DNA of 16,057 bases from Bog-532 sp036495425. Its GTDB lineage: Bacteria > Actinomycetota > Actinomycetes > Streptosporangiales > Streptosporangiaceae. Positions 1-6,151 of this stretch are shown here, in pieces (position 1 is the first letter of the stretch; each line of letters begins with the position of its first letter). The notes below the pieces were generated by a model. The model did no database searches, was not told where the DNA came from, and worked only from the letters and a program-made list of their open reading frames with translations. The stretch covers positions 1 to 16,057 of the forward strand of contig DASXMW010000284.1 of NCBI GenBank assembly GCA_036495425.1. The letters run 5' to 3'. Both the position numbers and the translations under genes were made by a program.

Positions 1-37
1 CGCTCGCCCGGTGCTGACCTGTCACCGCGGAACCGGC

Positions 38-54
38 ACTCAGGTAACTCAGGG
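38..54. repeat. Short direct repeat ACTCAGG upstream of the first gene
   Basis: ACTCAGG occurs at 38-44 and again at 47-53, two bases apart, in the leader about 30 bases before the start codon. It could be a regulator half-site pair or chance. Nothing else in the first 84 bases is recognisable. Confidence 0.25.
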
Positions 55-84
55 TGCCCGCCCAAACCGAAAGGAGTCACTTCC

Positions 85-507
85 ATGAATCAGCTGACAG
101 CACTGATGCGGCCGCACACCGACCGGCGCGTCAGCCCACGCCCCCATCGGCTGGCCACCACGTTGACCGGGCTGGCCGGTCTGCTGGTCCTGGCGATCGG
201 GCTGGCGCCGGTCGCGTCGGCGACCTACCTGCCGCCGAATCCGGTCGCCCATCCGATCGTCCCACCGCCGGCGGCCGGCACGGTGCCCGCCCACCTTCCC
301 GTGTGGGTCATCTCAGCCATGGTCGCCGGCACCATCGTCCTGTCCATCGTCACCACGCTGGCCACGTTGTCGCTCATGCGCTGGCGCGACCAGCGGCAGC
401 CCGCTGCCGATGCGAACCAGGTCGCCGAGCCGGTCACTGCGCCATCGCCCGAGGATCAGTCCGGGCCGGATGACATCCTGGTCAGCCACTCCCGGCCCTT
501 CAGGTGA
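85..507 (+). CDS. Small secreted or membrane-anchored protein, function unknown
   Basis: This encodes a 140-residue protein that I do not recognise. The ATG is supported by an AAGGAG ribosome binding site at 71-76, eight bases upstream. A basic N-terminus (residues 1-22) is followed by a hydrophobic stretch (about 24-45) ending in ASA-T, which looks like a signal peptide cleavage site or a first membrane segment. A Pro-rich linker (about 48-70) leads to a second hydrophobic segment (about 73-94) followed by RWRDQR, so the acidic, Pro-rich C-terminal tail (about 100-140) is probably cytoplasmic by the positive-inside rule. It stands alone on the + strand, 94 bases before the next gene. Its role is unknown; the topology resembles small membrane anchors, but no catalytic motif is visible. 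Confidence 0.72.
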   Translation: MNQLTALMRPHTDRRVSPRPHRLATTLTGLAGLLVLAIGLAPVASATYLPPNPVAHPIVPPPAAGTVPAHLPVWVISAMVAGTIVLSIVTTLATLSLMRWRDQRQPAADANQVAEPVTAPSPEDQSGPDDILVSHSRPFR

Positions 508-536
508 GGCTCGGCAGCCGTGATGAAGGCCGCCGG

Positions 537-564
537 TGTCACAGGCGGCCGGGGCTGTCTCGTC
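537..564 (+). promoter_or_regulatory. Putative ECF41-type promoter (TGTCACA-N17-CGTC)
   Basis: TGTCACA lies at 537-543 and CGTC at 561-564, 17 bases apart, about 37 bases before the start of the epimerase-like gene. ECF41 sigma factors are known to use a TGTCACA-like -35 block and a CGTC -10 block. An ECF41 sigma gene is the second gene of this same operon, so the promoter would drive both the partner gene and the sigma gene, giving autoregulation. The motif is directly seen; its use is inferred. Confidence 0.68.
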
Positions 565-601
565 TCGGGGATGACGAGACGGTTCCGGAAACTGGGTGGT
601 G

Positions 602-1537
602 ATGATGGTGCGGGTGTTCGTGGCCGGGGGGACGGGGGTCATCGGGCGGAGTCTGGTGCCGCAGCTGGTGGAGCGGGGGCACCAGGTGACGGCGACCACG
701 ACCGGCGGGGCCGGGCTGGGGCGGCTGGCCCAGCTGGGGGCGGACGGGGTGGTGATGGACGGGCTCGACGCGGCGTCGGTGGGTGAGGCGGTGGCATCGG
801 CCCGGCCGGACGTGATCGTCAACGAGATGACCGCCCTGTCGGTTGCGCACGCCGGTAAGCCCAGCCTGAGGAGAGCCGACCGCTACTTCGCCACCACCAA
901 CCGGCTCCGCCGGGAGGGGACCGACCATCTGCTGGCCGCGGCCGAGGCCACCGGGGTCGCCCACGTTGTGGCGCAGAGTGCCGGGATCTTCAATGGGTAT
1001 CGAGGCCACGGATGGGTGACGGACGAGGAGGACCCCCTGGAGTCGATCAGCCCGGCCGCGGACACGGGAACGCGGGCCATCAGCCACCTCGAAGAGGTGG
1101 TCGTGAAGGCCGGCGGCGTGGCCCTGCGCTACGGCGGGCTGTACGGGCGGGGCGCCGGCGACGACCAGGTCCGGCTGGTCCGCAAGCGGCTGTTCCCGCT
1201 GGTCGGCGGGGGTACCGGCTGGCTCTCCTGGGTGCACGTGGACGACGCCGCCAGCGCCACCGTGCTGGCGATCGAGCAGCGGGCGACCGGGGTGTTCGAC
1301 ATCGTCGACGACGAGCCGGCCCCGGTCAGCCACTGGCTGCCCTACCTGGCCGAGTGCACCGGGGCCCGGCCGCCGCGGCGGATTCCGGCCGGGCTGGCCC
1401 GGCTGCTGGCCGGCCAGATGGCGGTGGCCATGATGACCGAGGCGCGCGCGTTCGCCAACACCAAGGCCAAGCGGGAACTGGGCTGGCAGCTGCGGTATCC
1501 GTCGTGGCGCCAGGGATTCAGAGCCGAGTTCGCGTGA
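602..1537 (+). CDS. NAD(P)-dependent epimerase/dehydratase-like protein (ECF41 partner)
   Basis: This is an atypical extended short-chain dehydrogenase of about 311 residues. The N-terminus VRVFVAGGTGVIGRS carries the Rossmann GxxGxxG signature for NAD(P), and the middle part has the VAHVVAQSAGIF strand and an LRYGGLYG segment typical of NAD-dependent epimerases. I see no YxxxK catalytic pair, so it may not be a classical epimerase. Candidate starts are GTG 596, ATG 602 and ATG 605; none has a strong ribosome binding site, and a GGAA at 587-590 would fit GTG 596. It overlaps the following sigma gene by four bases (GTGA, 1534-1537), so the two are co-transcribed and probably translationally coupled. 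Epimerases and oxidoreductases are established neighbours of ECF41 sigma factors. The substrate is unknown. Confidence 0.88.
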   Translation: MMVRVFVAGGTGVIGRSLVPQLVERGHQVTATTTGGAGLGRLAQLGADGVVMDGLDAASVGEAVASARPDVIVNEMTALSVAHAGKPSLRRADRYFATTNRLRREGTDHLLAAAEATGVAHVVAQSAGIFNGYRGHGWVTDEEDPLESISPAADTGTRAISHLEEVVVKAGGVALRYGGLYGRGAGDDQVRLVRKRLFPLVGGGTGWLSWVHVDDAASATVLAIEQRATGVFDIVDDEPAPVSHWLPYLAECTGARPPRRIPAGLARLLAGQMAVAMMTEARAFANTKAKRELGWQLRYPSWRQGFRAEFA

Positions 1538-2457
1538 CCCGGGCCGAGGAGTTCGAGGAGCTGCGGCCGCTGCTGTTCTCGATCGCCTACCGGATCCTGG
1601 GCCGCGTGAGCGAGGCCGAAGACGCGGTCCAGGAAACGTGGCTGCGTTACGCGGCCACCCCGGCTGAGCCCCGGTCGGTCAAGGCGTTCCTGGCCGCCAC
1701 CGTGACCCGGATCTCGATCGACGTGCTGCGGTCGGCCCGGGTCCGGCGGGAGAAGTACCCGGGGCCCTGGTTCCCGGAGCCGCTGCTGACCGACCCCTAC
1801 CAGGACCCGGAGCGATCGGCGGAGCTGGCCGACTCGGTCTCGACGGCGGCCCTGCTGCTGCTCGAGCGGCTGACCCCGCTCGAACGGGCCATCTTCGTGC
1901 TGCGGGACGTGTTCGAGTTCGGCTTCGGCGAGATCGCGGCGGCGGTGGGCCGGTCCGAGGCGGCCTGCCGTCAGCTCGCGGTCCGGGCCCGGCGCCACGT
2001 CGACGCCGGGCGGCCGCGGTTCCAGGCCGACCGCCGGGAGCGGGACGCGCTGGCGGCCCGGTTCTTCGCGGCGCTGCGGGACGGCGACGTCGGCGGCCTG
2101 CGGGCCCTGCTGGCCGCGGACGTGGCCCTGGCCGGGGACAGCGGCGGCAAGGCCCCGGCGCTGGCCCGCACCATCGTCGGCGCCGGCCAGGTGGCCCGGG
2201 TGCTGGCTTCGGTGTTCCCCGGGCTGGCCACCATCGGCGTGACGCTGGAGCCCCGCCCGGTCAACGGCCAGCCCGGAGCGATCTTCCGCGATCGCGACGG
2301 CCGGGTCCTGTTCACCATGACCCTGGACGTCCTCGGCGGGCAGATCCAGGCCATCCGCTCGGTCAACAACCCCGACAAGCTCGGCCACGTCGGCCCGGTC
2401 GCCGACACCAGGGCGATCGTCCACGAGCTGAACCAGGCCCGCCGGGCCGCGCGCTGA
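1534..2457 (+). CDS. ECF41-family sigma factor (SigJ-like) with C-terminal SnoaL-like domain
   Basis: This is a 307-residue RNA polymerase sigma factor of the extracytoplasmic-function type. Region 2 lies at about 6-75 (LLFSIAYRILG, SEAEDAVQETWLR) and region 4 at about 105-160 (LTPLERAIFVLRDVFEFGFGEIAAAVGRSEAACRQL). A C-terminal SnoaL/NTF2-like domain at about 168-285 replaces a separate anti-sigma factor. ECF41 hallmarks are present: WFPEP in the linker (79-83, usually WLPEP), DSGGK (202-206, usually DGGGK) and an intact NPDKL (279-283). The GTG start at 1534 overlaps the epimerase stop; the same frame is open far upstream, but that part is antisense shadow. No anti-sigma gene is nearby, as expected for a family controlled through its C-terminal extension. 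It converges with a second ECF41 gene 27 bases away. Confidence 0.93.
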   Translation: MTRAEEFEELRPLLFSIAYRILGRVSEAEDAVQETWLRYAATPAEPRSVKAFLAATVTRISIDVLRSARVRREKYPGPWFPEPLLTDPYQDPERSAELADSVSTAALLLLERLTPLERAIFVLRDVFEFGFGEIAAAVGRSEAACRQLAVRARRHVDAGRPRFQADRRERDALAARFFAALRDGDVGGLRALLAADVALAGDSGGKAPALARTIVGAGQVARVLASVFPGLATIGVTLEPRPVNGQPGAIFRDRDGRVLFTMTLDVLGGQIQAIRSVNNPDKLGHVGPVADTRAIVHELNQARRAAR

Positions 2458-2490
2458 CCGGAACCGGGCCCCAGGGCTCGCGGGTCAGCG
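2452..2490. terminator. Inverted repeat spanning both stop codons of the convergent sigma genes
   Basis: CGCTGACC at 2452-2459 pairs perfectly with GGTCAGCG at 2483-2490 around a 23-base GC-rich loop. The + strand stop (TGA 2455-2457) lies in one arm and the - strand stop (TCA 2485-2487) in the other. It is a plausible bidirectional terminator for the two sigma genes; there is no U-tract, which is common in actinomycetes. Confidence 0.5.
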
Positions 2491-3366
2491 GCGCAGGGCG
2501 GTCTCCTGCTCCATGTGCGACAGCTTCCCCGGGTTGCGGACCGCGTACAGGCCGGTGATGAGGCCCCGGTCGAGATGGACGGCCAGCACGGTGTCGACCT
2601 CGCCGTCGCGCCGGATGACCAGCGCCGGGTATCCGTTGACGTGGGCCAGCTGCATCGACTCGGGGGCGATGTGGCCCAGGCCGGTGGCCAGCAGGCGGCC
2701 GACCTGATCGGCCCCGGTGACCGGGGCGGTCACGGCGGGCACGACCCCGCCGCCGTCGCCGAGCAGGACGACGTCCGGGGCCAGGATGTCCAGCAGGCCC
2801 CGCAGTTCACCGGTGGCGGCCGCCCGCTGGAAGGCCCGCAGCGCGTCGCGGGTCTCGGCGGCCGAGACCGGCTGGCGGGGACGCCGGGCCGCGACGTGGG
2901 CCCGGGCCCGGTGCGCGAGCTGGCGGACCGCGGCCGGGCTCTTGCCCACGGCTTCGGCGATCTCGTCGTAGGCCAGGTCGAACACCTCGCGCAGCACGAA
3001 CACGGCCCGCTCGTGCGGGGTGAGGGTCTCCAGCACCAGCAGCATGGCCATGGACACGCTGTCGGCCAGCGCGACGTCCTCGGCCACGTCCCGGGTGGTG
3101 AGCAGCGGCTCCGGTAGCCAGGGGCCGACGTAGGACTCCTTGCGGCGGCCGAGCGTGCGCAGCCGGCCCAGCGCCTGGCGAGTGGTGATCGCGATCAGGT
3201 AGGCGCGCTGATCGCGCACGACTCCCAGGTCGACCCCGGCCCAGCGCAGCCAGGTCTCCTGCAGCACGTCCTCGGCGTCGGCGGCCGAGCCGAGCAGCTC
3301 GTAGGCCACGGTGAACAGCAGGCTGCGGTGGGCCAGGAAGGCTTCGGTGGCAGGGTCCATGCCCAT
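2485..3366 (-). CDS. ECF41-family sigma factor (second paralogue)
   Basis: This is a 293-residue ECF sigma factor related to the one converging on it. Region 2 is at about 10-75 (LLFTVAYELLG, AEDVLQETWLRW) and region 4 at about 110-160 (LTPHERAVFVLREVFDLAYDEIAEAVGKSPAAVRQL). A SnoaL-like C-terminal domain covers about 168-290. The linker has the exact WLPEP motif (83-87). The C-terminal hallmarks differ from the other paralogue: GDGGGVVPA lacks the usual Lys after DGGG, and NPGKL stands for NPDKL. ATG 3366 (MGMDPA) and ATG 3360 (MDPA) are both possible; neither has a ribosome binding site, and the upstream promoter motif would place the RNA start at or beside them, so a leaderless mRNA starting at 3360 is plausible. 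It is divergent from a CMD-family gene, the classic ECF41 partner. Confidence 0.92.
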   Translation of the reverse strand: MGMDPATEAFLAHRSLLFTVAYELLGSAADAEDVLQETWLRWAGVDLGVVRDQRAYLIAITTRQALGRLRTLGRRKESYVGPWLPEPLLTTRDVAEDVALADSVSMAMLLVLETLTPHERAVFVLREVFDLAYDEIAEAVGKSPAAVRQLAHRARAHVAARRPRQPVSAAETRDALRAFQRAAATGELRGLLDILAPDVVLLGDGGGVVPAVTAPVTGADQVGRLLATGLGHIAPESMQLAHVNGYPALVIRRDGEVDTVLAVHLDRGLITGLYAVRNPGKLSHMEQETALRR

Positions 3367-3368
3367 AA

Positions 3369-3395
3369 GACGCCGGACCACGCCGCCGTGTGACG
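3369..3395 (-). promoter_or_regulatory. Putative ECF41-type promoter for sigma gene 2 (CGTCACA-N16-CGTC)
   Basis: Read on the - strand, CGTCACA (3395-3389) is followed after 16 bases by CGTC (3372-3369). This is one mismatch from the ECF41 -35 consensus TGTCACA and an exact -10 block. The CGTC ends two bases before ATG 3366, so transcription would begin close to ATG 3360, suggesting autoregulation with a very short or absent leader. Confidence 0.52.
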
Positions 3396-3412
3396 CCGGC
3401 GGCGATGTCACA
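3389..3412. promoter_or_regulatory. Inverted repeat of two back-to-back ECF41 -35 elements
   Basis: TGTGAC (3389-3394) and GTCACA (3407-3412) form a perfect inverted repeat separated by 12 bases. The right arm belongs to an exact TGTCACA (3406-3412) facing the CMD gene; the left arm belongs to CGTCACA facing sigma gene 2. For the CMD direction the -10 block is weaker: CATC at 3429-3432, 16 bases downstream, in place of CGTC. The arrangement suggests one sigma factor fires both genes. A dimeric repressor site is an alternative reading of the same symmetry. Confidence 0.55.
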
Positions 3413-3493
3413 GAAACCGGCCCGGCGGCATCTGGTGTTCGTTCCCGCCGGGCCGGCCAGGCCCGGCCACACCACCACCACGAGCGAGGAAGC

Positions 3494-3979
3494 ATGGAAC
3501 CCCGATTCGACATGTTCGGCAACGAGACCGGCGCCCGGTTCAGCAAGCGGTTCGCCAGCGCCAGCCTGGTGATCGGCCAATCGCCGCTACCCCGGGCCAC
3601 CCAGGAGCTGGTGGGCCTGCGGGCCAGCCAGATCAACGGCTGCGGCTGGTGCACCGACCTGCACACCAAGGAGGCCGCCGCGGCCGGCGAGACCGCGGTC
3701 CGGATCAACCTGGTCGCCGCTTGGCGCGAGACCACCGTGTTCACCGAGGCCGAGCGGGCCGCGCTGGCCCTGACCGAGGAGGGCACCCGGCTGGCCGACG
3801 CGGGCACCGGGGTGTCCGACGAGACCTGGGCCCGCGTGCGCCAGCACTACGACGACGACCAGATCGCGGCGCTGGTCGCGCTGGTGGCCATGATCAACGC
3901 GGCCACCCGGCTCGGCGTCATCCTCCGGCAGCAGGGCGGTTCCTACCAGCCCGGCATGTTCGACAGCCTGACCGCCTGA
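3494..3979 (+). CDS. Carboxymuconolactone decarboxylase / AhpD-like protein (ECF41 partner)
   Basis: This 161-residue cytoplasmic protein belongs to the CMD/AhpD family. The core motif lies at residues 38-60: ELVGLRASQINGC-GW-C-TDL-H, that is, Cys50-x-x-Cys53 followed by His57. In AhpD-type peroxidases this CxxC/His set carries the thiol relay for peroxide reduction, so a thiol-dependent peroxidase or other redox role is likely; true decarboxylases of the family lack CxxC. The ATG is preceded by GAGGA at 3486-3490. It is divergent from an ECF41 sigma gene and carries a TGTCACA motif 82 bases upstream, matching the known pairing of ECF41 with CMD genes. The physiological substrate is unknown. 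Confidence 0.92.
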   Translation: MEPRFDMFGNETGARFSKRFASASLVIGQSPLPRATQELVGLRASQINGCGWCTDLHTKEAAAAGETAVRINLVAAWRETTVFTEAERAALALTEEGTRLADAGTGVSDETWARVRQHYDDDQIAALVALVAMINAATRLGVILRQQGGSYQPGMFDSLTA

Positions 3980-3998
3980 TTCCCCGGCCCCCGGCCTC

Positions 3999-4040
3999 TT
4001 GATTCTCCCGCACGTCCGTCGGTACATTACTCAAGTAATG
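3999..4040 (+). promoter_or_regulatory. Housekeeping-type promoter with inverted-repeat operator for the GntR/ABC operon
   Basis: TTGATT (3999-4004) and TACATT (4023-4028), 18 bases apart, look like a sigma-70-type promoter. A perfect inverted repeat, CATTACT (4025-4031), CA, AGTAATG (4034-4040), overlaps the -10 box and the expected RNA start. It is the natural operator for the GntR regulator whose start codon lies 30 bases downstream, implying autorepression. The AT-rich repeat stands out in this GC-rich DNA. Confidence 0.72.
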
Positions 4041-4070
4041 AACCGATGAGCCGTAGAGGGGGTGGAAGCC

Positions 4071-4481
4071 GTGCCCGAACTGACCGGCCTCGACGAGGGG
4101 ACGCCGCTGTTCACTCAGGTCGCCGAGAGGCTGGCAGCCGAGATCGCGGACGGGGGCCTGGCCGAGGGTGAGCGCGTGCCGTCCACGAACGAACTGGCCG
4201 CCTTCTACCGGATCAATCCGGCCACCGCGGCCAAGGGCATCAACCTGCTCGCCGACGACGGGCTGCTGGAAAAGCGGCGCGGCATCGGCATGTTCGTCGC
4301 GGACGGCGCGCGCCAGCGGCTGCTCGGGCAGCGCCGCGAGCAGTTCACCCGGCGCTACGTGCGGCCGCTGCTCACCGAGGCGACCCGGCTGGGCATCGGC
4401 ACCGGGGAACTGATCACGCTGATCACGGACTGTGCTCACCAGCAGCAGGCCAGCGACGAACGGGGAGGTGTCCCGGTATGA
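4071..4481 (+). CDS. GntR-family transcriptional regulator, YtrA subfamily
   Basis: This is a 136-residue repressor. A winged helix at about 10-75 includes PLFTQVAERLAAEIADG, the recognition segment PSTNELAAFYRINPATAAKGINLLADDGLLEKRRGIG and the wing. The C-terminus (about 80-136) is short, as in the YtrA subfamily, which has no large ligand domain. I choose GTG 4071 because AGAGGGGG at 4054-4061 is well spaced for it; GTG 4062 would sit directly on that site. The stop overlaps the ATPase start (ATGA 4478-4481). YtrA proteins repress the ABC operon they head, often one induced by cell-wall-active antibiotics in Firmicutes; the inducer here is unknown. Confidence 0.9.
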   Translation: MPELTGLDEGTPLFTQVAERLAAEIADGGLAEGERVPSTNELAAFYRINPATAAKGINLLADDGLLEKRRGIGMFVADGARQRLLGQRREQFTRRYVRPLLTEATRLGIGTGELITLITDCAHQQQASDERGGVPV

Positions 4482-5398
4482 CCCCCGCGATATCGGTGGC
4501 CGGCCTGACCAGGCGGTACCGCGACCAGGTCGCCCTCGACCACGTGAGCCTCGAGCTCGAAACCGGATCGATCACCGGGCTGCTCGGCCGCAACGGCGCG
4601 GGCAAGACCACGCTGCTGCGCATCCTGGCCGGCCAGGAGTTCCCGTCCGCGGGCCGCGTCCAGGTGCTCGGCGCGCCGCCCGCCGAGAACGACCAGGTGC
4701 TGCGGCGGATGGTGTTCGTCCGCGAGGACCAGGCCTACCCCGACTTCAAGGTCGGCCACGCGCTGCGGGCCGCGTCCTGGTTCTACCCGAACTGGGACGG
4801 CGAGCTGGCCGAGACGCTGGCCGCGGACTTCAACCTGCGGCCGCGCAAGTCGGTCAAGAAGCTGTCGCGCGGCCTGCGATCGGCCCTGGGCATCACGATC
4901 GGGCTGGCCGCGCGGGCCGAGGTGACCCTGTTCGACGAGCCCTACGCCGGTCTCGACGCCGTGGCCCGGCAGATCTTCTACGACCGGCTGCTGGCCGACT
5001 ACGCCGAGTTTCCGCGCACGATCCTGCTGTCCACCCACCTGATCGATGAGGCGGCCGCGCTGTTCGAGAGCGTGGTCGTCATCGACCAGGGCCGGGTCGT
5101 GCTCGAGGCCGCCGCCGACGGCCTGCGCGGCGTGGCCACCACGGTGAGCGGCCCGGTCCTGGCCGTGGACGAGTTCACCTCCGGCCGGGCGGTCTGGAAC
5201 CGGCGCCGTCTCGGCTCCCAGGCCTCGGTGGTCATGGTCGGGCCGCTGGACGAGGCGGCCCGGGCCCGGGCCGCCTCGCTAGGCCTGGACCTGGTGCCGC
5301 TGACGTTGCAGCAGCTGGTGGTGCACGCGGCCGGCTGGCCGCCCGCCCCCGGCCCGGACGCACCCGCGCCGGCCAATTCGGAGGAGGTGAACGCATGA
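4478..5398 (+). CDS. ABC transporter ATP-binding protein (YtrB-like)
   Basis: This 306-residue ATPase has Walker A GRNGAGKT (37-44), Walker B VTLFDEP (149-155), D-loop AGLD and switch His187 in STHL. The signature is LSRGLRSA (129 onward) rather than LSGGQ, a deviation seen in YtrB-type ATPases. Residues about 200-306 form an extra C-terminal domain ending in a Pro/Ala-rich tail. A strong GGGGAGGTG site (4462-4470) precedes the ATG, which overlaps the GntR stop; its own stop overlaps the permease start (ATGA 5395-5398). It presumably energises the membrane protein encoded next. The substrate cannot be read from the sequence; export or antibiotic-stress sensing is an inference from YtrABC relatives. 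Confidence 0.93.
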   Translation: MTPAISVAGLTRRYRDQVALDHVSLELETGSITGLLGRNGAGKTTLLRILAGQEFPSAGRVQVLGAPPAENDQVLRRMVFVREDQAYPDFKVGHALRAASWFYPNWDGELAETLAADFNLRPRKSVKKLSRGLRSALGITIGLAARAEVTLFDEPYAGLDAVARQIFYDRLLADYAEFPRTILLSTHLIDEAAALFESVVVIDQGRVVLEAAADGLRGVATTVSGPVLAVDEFTSGRAVWNRRRLGSQASVVMVGPLDEAARARAASLGLDLVPLTLQQLVVHAAGWPPAPGPDAPAPANSEEVNA

Positions 5399-6123
5399 AA
5401 ACGCTGGTCAAGGTCGCGCGGTATCACCTGGTCCAGCCGTGGCAGTACCTGGTCGTGCCGTGGGGGGTGCTGACGTTCAGCTTCCTGGTGTCGATCGTGC
5501 CCTACGCGCTGATCCCGGTCAGCCACCACACGGTGCTGACCGCGCACGGTGTCCTCTCGGTCCCGAACGCCCGCTACACCGGCGCGTCGTCCAGCTTCTT
5601 CATCTACTTCCTGGTGCTGGGTATCCAGAGCATCGGCCGGTCGCTGCCGTTCGGCCTGGCCCTGGGCATCAGCCGCCGCACCTACTACACCGGCACCGCC
5701 CTGCTCGCGGCCGCGCTGGCCTGCGCGAACGGGCTGGCGCTGGCCATCCTCCAGGCCATCGAGCGGGCCACCGGCGGCTGGGGCGTGCAGATGAGCTTCT
5801 TCCGGGTCGCCTTCGTGCTCGACGGGCCCTGGTACCTGACCTGGCTGAGCTCGTTCATCGGGCTGACCCTGCTGTTCGTGTACGGGATGTGGTTCGGGAT
5901 CGTCTACCGGCGCTGGGGCGCGCTCGGCACCATCGCGTTCATCGCGGCCCAGGTCACGGTGCTGCTCGCGGCCGTGGTCATCGTCACCTGGGCTCACGGC
6001 TGGACCGGGGTCGGGCACTTCTTCACCGGCCTCACCGCCGCCGGGCTGACCGGGCTGCTGGCCGTGCTGGCGGCGGCCCTGCTGCTCGGCGGCCACGCCA
6101 CCATCCGGCGCGCCACCATCTGA
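5395..6123 (+). CDS. ABC transporter membrane protein
   Basis: This 242-residue integral membrane protein has about six hydrophobic segments, roughly at residues 18-42, 66-86, 97-118, 142-166, 174-198 and 207-232. There are no soluble domains. Its size and position fit a six-helix ABC-2-like permease half paired with the preceding ATPase. A very strong GGAGGAGGTGA site (5380-5390) precedes the ATG, which overlaps the ATPase stop by four bases. The short loop GISRRTYYTGTALLA (about 91-105) resembles the coupling-loop region of such permeases. Since it is the only membrane gene in the operon, it would act as a homodimer. Confidence 0.85.
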   Translation: MKTLVKVARYHLVQPWQYLVVPWGVLTFSFLVSIVPYALIPVSHHTVLTAHGVLSVPNARYTGASSSFFIYFLVLGIQSIGRSLPFGLALGISRRTYYTGTALLAAALACANGLALAILQAIERATGGWGVQMSFFRVAFVLDGPWYLTWLSSFIGLTLLFVYGMWFGIVYRRWGALGTIAFIAAQVTVLLAAVVIVTWAHGWTGVGHFFTGLTAAGLTGLLAVLAAALLLGGHATIRRATI

Positions 6124-6151
6124 GCCGGCCCGCGACGAGCTGAGGAGAACC

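Noticed and set aside
20..26. TGTCACC upstream of the first gene, as another ECF41 -35 block
   Set aside because: No CGTC-like block follows at 16-17 bases, and the last base differs from the motif.
1012..1533. Long open frame continuous with sigma gene 1 at its 5' side
   Set aside because: It lies in a second frame of the epimerase-like gene, is rich in Arg/Gly/Pro with no domain, and the ECF41 protein starts naturally at GTG 1534.
3311..3493. Upstream extension of the CMD gene on the + strand
   Set aside because: It overlaps the sigma 2 start region and the divergent promoter, while ATG 3494 has a ribosome binding site and begins the family domain.
3367..3807. N-terminal extension of sigma gene 2 on the - strand
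   Set aside because: It is antisense to the CMD gene and contains the promoter motifs; known ECF41 proteins begin near the MDPATEAF segment.
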